Assembly (NCBI GenBank): GCA_905147135.1
Contig: LR990055.1
Span: 4,155,001-4,219,000 of the forward strand
Direction of reading: 5' to 3'
Origin: Blastobasis lacticolella
Lineage: Eukaryota > Arthropoda > Insecta > Lepidoptera > Blastobasidae
DNA length: 64,000 nt
Shown here: in pieces, positions 56,734 through 64,000 of the stretch
Layout: every line of letters starts with the position of its first letter
Numbering within the stretch: position 1 is the first letter of the stretch
Program-made: the position numbers and the translations under genes
Notes under the pieces: generated by a model
Databases searched by the model: none
What the model was told of the DNA's origin: nothing
What the model saw: only the letters and a program-made list of their open reading frames with translations

Positions 56734-57643
56734 TGTCAGCTTTAATATAAGTCCTACTTATAACTACAGTGTCTTTCATTAGTAAAACCTTTATTTTAGT
56801 CATTAGGCTACAGGATAATAACAGAATGTGAGTATGTATCCAAAATCCCAGTGAAATATATGGACAACGATGATGATGAAGTATCCAAGGCTGATATTTG
56901 TGTAGGAGTTTACTAGAAAATATATTATCTAGGATAACGTATGATTCTAGTGGACATCATTTAATCAAACAAATGTTTTAAAGATATTAGGTATATTGTA
57001 ATAAGCAATATAATCCATTATAAAATGAGGTATTTATTTAAACAGCATTAGCTGAATTAAACAAGATTTTATAATACAAACAAAGTACCATAGGCAAACC
57101 ACATTTATACAAAATTCTCACCAAATGTTAAGACACAATTATCGATCACATAATTCAATATTTATCCTTTAAAATGGGACAGTAGTATAACGTATGATTC
57201 AATAAATAAACAATTATATAAATAAATTAACCAATACAAAATATAAAGCAACAATAATACAATGCAAGTTTGTACTTAACTCTGTGCCGGCTCTGGAGCA
57301 AAAGTGCCACCCAGTCTTTTGACTGGACCTTTATACTACCTTCTAGCCGGAAATGTCATTTTCTATTCTCATTTCCGGTCTCCTAAATTTACTGATAGAT
57401 TGATTAGATGTTAATTTATTGTATTACAATACTTTGAACATTATTATAAATTTATTACATAATTAATTAAGGAAGTTTCTCATAAACAGTACTTGACTGA
57501 ACAAAGACAAACAATCGTTCAGAAACACCACACTTCGTTCTGAAGTTGGTAAAATGTTTACGAAAGTATTTTGAAATATTAATTATTATTAATCACGATA
57601 TTTAATACCAATTAAAACATACTAAAATACCTTATATCTAACA
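56734..57643 (-). repeat. LTR 3 of array (5' LTR on minus strand)
   Basis: 910 bp, followed by CACT (57,644-57,647), the right-hand target duplication. Confidence 0.9.
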
Positions 57644-57647
57644 CACT

Positions 57648-58892
57648 CGTATCGTAGCGTAGCTAGGTAGGTACACTCCATACACACAGATACACAACAC
57701 TACGCAGGCTCTGGTTGCTATGCAATACGTAAATAGGTAGGTACCATGGTGTTTGGCCTACTGCTTGCTTGCATTCATACACAGAATAATGATTATCACA
57801 ATACTTAAACGTTGAACGCTGAACACAGACAAGACTACGTTAATACTGGTACCTGAAGCTATAAATCATTCGTTCACATCGTTAACACTCTTATCACAGT
57901 TATTTTCACAATAGGTACTTAGGTATCCTACAACTACAACGCAACATCAACGTGACCGAAGTCACGCGAAAAGCTAAAAACTGAATGAACGAATACGACG
58001 CGAAAGTAGGCAAATTTCGTCAATGGAAGTCGCGCCGTGAGTCAAACCACAAAATAAAGAACGGCCCGCCAAAGTATTCTATTTTTAGATTTTGTAGTTT
58101 TCAGTTTCTATTTTGATGTCAAAAGCGCCGCCACATCTCCGGCGCCGGCCTTGACCTTGACGGCACGTGCAAAAGGATTCGTACTTAGGGATCCGTGTTT
58201 TAGGGGTCTAACTTATTTCGCCTTTTATGTTCTCTCGTTTTATGTTCTCCTGGTAGTTGCACCATAATGTTGATTTTTTTTTAATTTGTTAAAGTGAGTC
58301 TCAAGCGAATCCAACTGTGGGCTTAATAATAATCCTTATGGCGATGGCCTACATTTGCTTATCACGATTTTATCGGGTAGTTTGGTACAATGACAGTAAC
58401 CTAGACAGTAATTTCTAAAATTGTGTTTGGGTCCGTGCTCCACCTAGGTGACCTAGGTTCTCCTATTGGGTGAAGCATGGGATATTTACAGGTAAAGCTC
58501 CATCAACTAAGAATCATTAAGTTAATTTTAGTTGATAAGAAATGTTCGTGAAAACGATAGGTACGATTACCTACGCGACACTGAAACATGACTGACAGAC
58601 ATGACATGAGAAAGCAAACTCGTAAAAAGACAAAGATGTTACATTAATTAGAGTTTGCTACATTAATATGCTACAGTAATTTGAATAAGACTGCTTTGCT
58701 ATTAGTTAGGTGGTGGTGCACTTTCGTAAAAACTATGAATGAATCTTTTGAATTAAAATCATAATTGATTACAATATTTTTTTGTACAGAACCCTCGAAA
58801 CCAAAAAATACAAAACGGATAATTTAGACCTCCTTAATATTGCGCCTAGTACGTGGGGTGTCCATAAAATAAGCCAGTGCAAATACAGGCAT
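57648..58892. other. Unassigned DNA with CpG-richer patch
   Basis: 57,950-58,180 is richer in CpG (CGTGACCGAAGTCACGCG, GCGCCGCCACATCTCCGGCG) than its surroundings and could be a promoter remnant. No coding frame with a known domain. Confidence 0.35.
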
Positions 58893-58965
58893 GACGCATT
58901 TCATCTTAGTCCTCACAGTGACAACGCATCTGCTGTTCTGCATGTTTGTTGCCTGCAACCTAAAT
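58893..58965. repeat. Short interspersed repeat shared with 1951-2019
   Basis: TTAGTCCTCACAGTGACAAC to TGCAACCTAAATGC, same orientation as the copy at 1951. It falls inside an otherwise unrecognised 67-codon frame. Confidence 0.5.
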
Positions 58966-59881
58966 GCTTAAATCCTAGTACGTAAATAGTGTTGCTAGGT
59001 ATTTTTTCAGCTATTCAAATTTAATATTCACATTCTTGAATTCAAACATGAGTAGAATTTAATAATTACTATTAGATAGGTACTAAAATGACATCTTTCC
59101 TTATTTCGGAGCTGGCGGAAAAGTTCAACGAGAAATGCATAAACTTGTGCCAAGACTCACCACATGCATTCAACAGGATGTAGACTGAGTGAAAAAATAG
59201 ACAAAAAGTATAACAACAATATCGTGTAGTTTGCTGCACTTTCCAAAAATATTAAAATCTAGTGAATGTACTTTATGGACACCCTGTCATATCAGTATTC
59301 CGTACATAGTCCACCTGCTTCAGTCATGACTGCCTAGTACAATAGAAGATATGGCGCAGACGCGAAATCAAGCTGTAACTTTTTTGCCTATTAATGTTTA
59401 TTGTGTTTTCGCAATTAGTTTGAAGACTATGTACCTAGGTGCAACATTGTGTTGAAGGCAACCAAAAACAAATAAATTAAAGTAGAAACAAACATCGAAA
59501 TGTCTTGTTTTTGTGCCAGACTGCTCACAAGCTGCTTGTAATAATAATTTTATTAACCAGCCACTTGAGGTATTGATCGTAGTGATCTTTAGATTGAATT
59601 TTAAAACTCATATGAAACGGTAGGTAGAAAAGACTTAAAGGCACAAAACCTATATCCTATCTGTAACTGGTAAAATTGTATTATTCAGTTGATTGACCTG
59701 ATTATGAACTTGAGTGATCTATTACAACTGATTTCTAGAGATGCGGTCTTTCGTTTTCAAAATGTGATTATCGACATTGAAAAAGAAAAAGTTCGATAGT
59801 CATTTTCTCGGTAACTATTCCACGCACGAAAAAAATAATTGTACCTATCGTTTTAATACGTTTAGCACTCCATCCAGTTCA
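58966..59881. other. Unassigned AT-rich DNA
   Basis: No feature recognised. Confidence 0.35.
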
Positions 59882-59918
59882 CGGCTTTATACATGTATTA
59901 TGAAACACCCTGTATATA
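59882..59918. repeat. 37 bp terminal-type motif (inverted copy of 43,796-43,832)
   Basis: CGGCTTTATACATGTATTAT followed by GAAACACCCTGTATATA, the exact reverse complement of the other copy. Confidence 0.6.
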
Positions 59919-60239
59919 ATGTAGGAAGTTATACTCCCTACATTATAAATGTTGGTCTAAAGAAATTTCACATCGAATCCATTTGCTTACGTATTTTTGT
60001 TTGCGTTGTTTAAATTTAATCGACTCGGTAAATAAATAAAACGTCGTATGCACACATCCCTACATCCCTAGCTGTTGTAACATTTAACCATTTTCGGTTT
60101 ATCAGGAACATTTTGTAAAAATTATGGATGTGCGAACGTTATAAGAGCAGTCGCTTTAGACCTCATAAACTTAGAAATATTTCATTTTTTGTTTGTTTGA
60201 AATATTGAACTGTGGGAATTTTGACGATAACGATTTTAA

Positions 60240-60529
60240 GCAAGGTGGCCAGAGGAGGAGAAACGTGACAGTCAGCCCTTGGGTCGCGTCGCGTGAACAT
60301 CATCGTATCCATTTCCGTAACTAAGAAACCCCAGGCTTTTCCGAAATTTCCTCGAAAAATTCATTACAACTCGCGTGTACCTAGTTTGTTAAAATAATTA
60401 GTGCTTCATTATTTTGTGTTATCTTTCAGCTTTGTGTCGTTTCTTTCGTTCTCTATATATTTCTTAATCTACGTAGTGTCAGTGATTTGGTTTGTTTTAC
60501 ATTTGTCTTTGTTTCTAAGTTTCGAAAGC
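60240..60529 (+). other. Candidate host 5' non-coding exon
   Basis: A stretch with moderate GC and CpG (GTGACAGTCAGCCCTTGGGT, CGCGTCGCGTGAAC) leads through TC-rich sequence containing TCAGT-type initiator matches to a consensus donor, CGAAAGC|GTAAGT (GT at 60,530). There is no ATG-led frame of note. This is the kind of sequence a housekeeping promoter and first exon would show. Without transcript data it is only a candidate. Confidence 0.25.
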
Positions 60530-61764
60530 GTAAGTTACATTCTCATTACTTTTATGGTAGTTAAGAGTATTTATTAGGGCTCTTAGAGATTTCAACATAA
60601 GTGTGAAAGGTGATTAAAACAGAAATTTTGAGAAAAATATTACAAAATTAAATATCATCAGTACTCACCCTCACTGAAAAAAAAACTATAAAACTAACCT
60701 GGGACACAGGTTCGGATGTGACATCGAATACACTCTAAGAGAATGAGTCCGGCACGAATCCCGACTTGGTCTTCGATGGCCTAGGCGCTCTAACTAAGTC
60801 TACGCCTAGGTTTGCCACCGAATTCTGGTACGATTTTGGCCCATGTTCCGTTTAATACCCTTTGTGCTTCAAAAGCTTTAATGACATTTTCCTACGGACA
60901 TGAATCTCGAGTTTAGATCGAAACCTGGCCCGAGTCGTTATCGTCCCTCACTAGGCACACAACTTACACACGCGAAGTAAATAAAATTTAAGTAATAGTC
61001 TCTCCTTTGACTCGTGAGTCGATAGGTAGGACCATAATAATGCCTGACGAGATGATCGGAATATGTGTGACGGTTTGAGCGAAGTAGACAATAGGTCACT
61101 GGTTCGTTTGATGTCGAAGGCTTTGCTGGTTGGCTGAGATATGAGGTGTGTTGGGAGTCTCAGTTCCTTATCGATTAGGTAGGTTTTCCGAGACCTAATG
61201 GCCTCTATTCTATATTATTTAAGTGAGGATAACGTTAGGGTTTCGCAATCATAGGGTTAGAGTGGCCACAGAAGAAAGAAGAATCCGTTGCCGTTTCGAG
61301 TGCTGTCAAAGCTAAGTCGCATGTTTACTTTAATACTTTGTTTGATTTTCTGTACGGATTTTATAAATTGTTTGACTATTTCGATTTGCGTGGATTACAT
61401 GTAAATCATCTTATTTACGCGGATTTTGATATTTGACTATACTTTTATTTATGTGAACTAAATTTTATTCATTTGCGAATATCTTCCTAATTCGTGCAGT
61501 TGAATTACAGATAATTGCTATAAAACTTACATATTCCTTGTGACGTTTTTAAAATGTGTACACAACGTAATGGGTCTGAAAATTTAAATCAATAACTAGA
61601 CGATCACTTGCTTACGGCCAAATCTCAATATGTGAAATGATATTTATTATGTTATGTCCACTCTTTATAGGTAGATACTCATATGTGTGTATTTATACAG
61701 ACAGATAGGTATTAGGGTGACTGAGAAATTACAGTATGTTTTATTTAAATATTTTAATTATTTT
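60530..61764. other. Unassigned DNA
   Basis: No gene or known repeat. CCTAGGCGCTCTAACTAAGT and GTCTACGCCTAGG near 60,780-60,812 contain an inverted CCTAGGCG/CGCCTAGG pair. Confidence 0.35.
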
Positions 61765-61885
61765 ATTTTGTGTCATACGGATCTACCGTCAAACAAGCAA
61801 GCGGACTACCTGATTGAAAGTGGGTACCACTGTCTATAGGTAGATAGATAATTTAGTAATACTAGGGATCGCTAATGCGTTGCGC
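61765..61885 (+). mobile_element. LINE 3'-region fragment
   Basis: TCATACGGATCTACCGTCAA, GATTGAAAGTGGGTACCACT and CTAATGCGTTGCGCGCCTCT follow the order of the 4226-4330 fragment, diverged. Confidence 0.5.
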
Positions 61886-61991
61886 GCCTCTTAAACCTTG
61901 GGACATGTTGCTCATGTACCTCAAACGCAAATGCACCTCCACTGACCAAACCACGGATCTCCCCATGGAGAACTAGAGACATTACCTTACT

Positions 61992-62285
61992 TAACTTGTG
62001 TCCGTGACATCGCAGAAAAGCTGCAAGAGTGCCGCCTTCGATGGCATGGCCACGTCTTACGCAGATCAGTAAATTATGTAGAGAACAAATGTCTGGCCAT
62101 GCCACCGCCGCTGGACACGGGAAGGAGAGGTCGGCCCAAGAACCGATGGCTTGACGTCGTTAACTTATGTGTGCCAATTACACCACTAAGGATGCCGAAG
62201 ACCCAGAAAAGTTAACCAAGAGGAGTAGGAAGGCGGACCGTAAGCCCTCGCATGTCACGCGAGAGCGAAACCGGGATTTAAAGTC
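61992..62285 (+). pseudogene. RTE-type LINE ORF2 C-terminus, one frameshift
   Basis: The frame reads VRDIAEKLQECRLRWHGH, VLRRSVNYVENKCLAM, then GRRGRPKNRWLDVVNLCV. A shift near 62,170 leads into NYTTKDAEDPEKLTKRS and RKADRK to the end. IA-x-KL-x-E-x-RLRW-GHV-RR, YV-x-x-x, GRRGRPK-RWLD and T-DAEDR are successive motifs of the RTE post-polymerase domain. The copy is otherwise well preserved and belongs to a different subfamily from 13,170-13,515, judging by the GRRGRPKNRWLD segment. Confidence 0.8.
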
Positions 62286-62770
62286 AGGATGATGATTAAA
62301 ATGGCCTAAATATAAACAACACATACAAATGTGATCTGAATAATAAGCTTGCAAAATTACATCAACTTCTTAAATTGGGGGTCTCATTCAGCTTTGCCGC
62401 CCCGGGCCGTTGACGGGCTTAGTCCGCCACTGCTTATTCAAATTAGCTTTTATCCGTGATTTCAACTGCGTAAAAGCCAAGCGAGCACAGTGGCGATTGA
62501 TCATAAAATTATTGTGAAACTTTATTTGAACGTTTATAACCCGTAACCAAGGACTGCGCGATTGAAGTCATATAACCAGAATTGTTAGTCTACGGGACGC
62601 TTGAGTAAAAATTACTGTTTAAATAAGTTTTCATATTTGTTTACTTGATCATTTTTGTATGTTGTTGATTAAAATACCCTTGCACCTATATTGTTTTAAA
62701 CTTTATTTTTACAGTCTCCTTAAATGTACAATAAAGCGTTATAAATAAATAAATAAAATATTATCGTCAT
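62286..62770. other. Unassigned DNA
   Basis: ATTAAATAAATAAATAAAAT-type repeat at 62,740-62,758 precedes the next repeat R copy. Nothing else. Confidence 0.4.
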
Positions 62771-63020
62771 CAGCATCACAGCCCATAACAGTCCACTGTA
62801 GGACTTAGGGTGTTTCCCACAAAATGGGAGGTTCTTGGCATAATCTCCACGCTTGGTGCGCGGGTTGAAGAGAGACGCAGTGTTATATATGTGACAATGG
62901 AAAACGCTGCTGCCCATTTTCGAGCCTACGGAGACTCTAGATCTTTTGTCTTTAAAACATTAGTCGCCTTGTACGACGCCCACGAATGTAAGGCGTTGGT
63001 GCTATTCTACTCTGCGGGAC
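62771..63020. mobile_element. Dispersed repeat R, second full copy
   Basis: CAGCCCATAACAGTCCACTG to CTATTCTACTCTGCGGGACA, colinear with 38,246-38,503. CAATTTTAAGTATAAT follows twice (63,020 and 63,046), perhaps a duplicated insertion edge. Confidence 0.75.
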
Positions 63021-63078
63021 AATTTTAAGTATAATAATGTAGTCAATTTTAAGTATAATTAGTTGTTTTTGCCAAGTT

Positions 63079-63256
63079 AATCACCTTGGCATCAATATCC
63101 CAGTTACGCACATCCGCCTTGACCATGGTCCAGTATGACCATTGTTACTTGTTAACAGGGGACCATGACCAGATTCGATCAAGGTATACATTCAGTCGTT
63201 TGAATATGCACGTTTCCTCAGGATGTTTTTCCTCACCGCAAGAGCATCGGTTACTT
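63079..63256 (-). mobile_element. SINE, body and tail only, decayed
   Basis: AATCACCTTGGCATCAATAT, CCGCCTTGACCATGGTCCAG, GACCAGATTCGATCAAGG and AGAGCATCGGTTAC mark the body in family order with internal loss. The head is missing. Confidence 0.7.
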
Positions 63257-63639
63257 TTTTCAATTGATGTTTGTAAGTGATCAATCAAACGTAGTATCGA
63301 GTTTACCAGACCCAAAAACAGTTAATTAGTAAAGTAAAACACTGACAATAGTGTATCAATATCCTCGATAACAATACAAATTGTATTGTGATCGAGTATC
63401 GCAGTTGAAAATTACATTTTTATTCCTTTTTTTTGTTGTTTGACTCGTGTTTGTGACACGTAAAACCAGCAGTATAAGCACGCCGGTATATTTTTGCACT
63501 GTTAATAAAATGTGAGTTGTGATTCAAAGTATTAAAGTTTTTGTTTTACATGCGCTGTTTACTTTAGATATTTATTCTTGTTATCAATGTGGATGATGAT
63601 AAGTGTAGGTACAGTTGAAATAAATGGAAACTTTATTGG

Positions 63640-63796
63640 CTTGTGGCACAGATAACAAATTGCATATAACATCTTATGCTATATAACTTAGATGAAATTC
63701 ATAGGTACCTGGAGGCACTGGGGATCGAACTCCATACCTCACGCTCCCACCCGGACCGTGTCAGACCCACAAGCCATTAGACCACTGACGCTCTCT
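63640..63796 (-). mobile_element. Second type of tRNA-headed SINE
   Basis: The minus strand reads AGAGCGTCAGTGGTCTAATG (A box), then GAGTTCGATCCCCAGTGCCT (B box). The spacing between boxes is longer than in the common family, and the following body (…TTATCTGTGCCACAAGCC) is unrelated to it. It appears once in the window. Confidence 0.65.
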
Positions 63797-63856
63797 ATAC
63801 CTACTTATCCGGAAGGTACTTCAACATAATTTATTTAGAGATAATATTGATTTTAA

Positions 63857-64000
63857 GAGAGGTAGGGCATAGCGGGGTATCCCGTTCGAATAGGAGCCGT
63901 CCGACTAGGGAAGTACCTCCACCTTACAAAATACCGCAGCTAAACAATAGTTTTTTAAATAGTATTGTGTTTCGGCCGGCGAGTAAGGTTTCCAGTGCTC
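63857..64000 (-). mobile_element. LINE 3'-region fragment, runs off the window
   Basis: Reverse complement of 4,430-4,575 with few differences (GGGCATAGCGGGGTATCCCG, GGAAGTACCTCCACCTTAC). The element continues beyond 64,000. Confidence 0.6.

Larger units (their letters stand above)
45619..57643 (-). mobile_element. LTR element array: LTR-internal-LTR-internal-LTR, single target site
   Basis: Three 910 bp LTRs (45,619-46,528; 51,179-52,088; 56,734-57,643) alternate with two internals of 4,650 and 4,645 bp. All are on the minus strand and related to copy A. CACT at 45,615-45,618 and 57,644-57,647 flanks the whole block, and no CACT pair flanks either half. The repeat period is 5,560 falling to 5,555 bp because of a poly-T and a TTTA-unit difference. 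I see only a handful of base differences between halves. No gag-pol frame is visible. The interior is about 1.7 kb longer than copy A's because of the segment at 48,497-50,260. Confidence 0.85.

Overview
The window looks like AT-rich nuclear DNA from a moth or butterfly. It is dominated by transposable elements, and I see no complete host protein gene. The lepidopteran assignment rests on recognition, not a search. The window holds about a dozen copies of a tRNA-headed SINE whose 3' end reads (CCAAGATGATGATG), several LINE 3' ends carrying CTTACCATCAGGC, reverse transcriptase C-terminal fragments of RTE and jockey/CR1 type, and other short repeats I associate with Lepidoptera.

Layout. 1-23,400 is a mosaic of SINE copies, broken LINEs, inverted-repeat elements (5,361-5,615; 10,623-11,090) and, at 13,700-15,700, a foldback-like element built from about six tandem 210-224 bp hairpin units. 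23,425-33,425 is one non-autonomous LTR element with 915 bp LTRs, a 4 bp target duplication (CGGG) and a primer site matching tRNA-Leu. A 5.2 kb insertion splits it (25,996-31,195): a 330 bp element with perfect 68 bp arms, then a 4.87 kb element with 48 bp terminal inverted repeats. The larger one carries GC-rich unique DNA, a reverse transcriptase fragment, an intact tRNA-Glu(CTC) sequence and a 90 bp tandem array.

33,799-34,618 is another long inverted-repeat element. Right after it, 34,693-36,588 holds exon pieces of a THAP domain and a frameshifted ZAD domain, with an 11 bp minisatellite between them. 36,600-45,600 is more LINE/SINE debris. 45,619-57,643 is a second insertion of the same LTR family on the opposite strand, arranged LTR-internal-LTR-internal-LTR and flanked by a single CACT duplication. 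57,648-64,000 is mostly unassigned, with a few repeats and one possible 5' exon.

Nothing here forms an operon or pathway. The connecting story is element biology: a recently active LTR family with no coding capacity I can see carries an internal array of five hairpin repeats whose stems covary, has recombined into a tandem array, and has served as a target for younger inverted-repeat elements.
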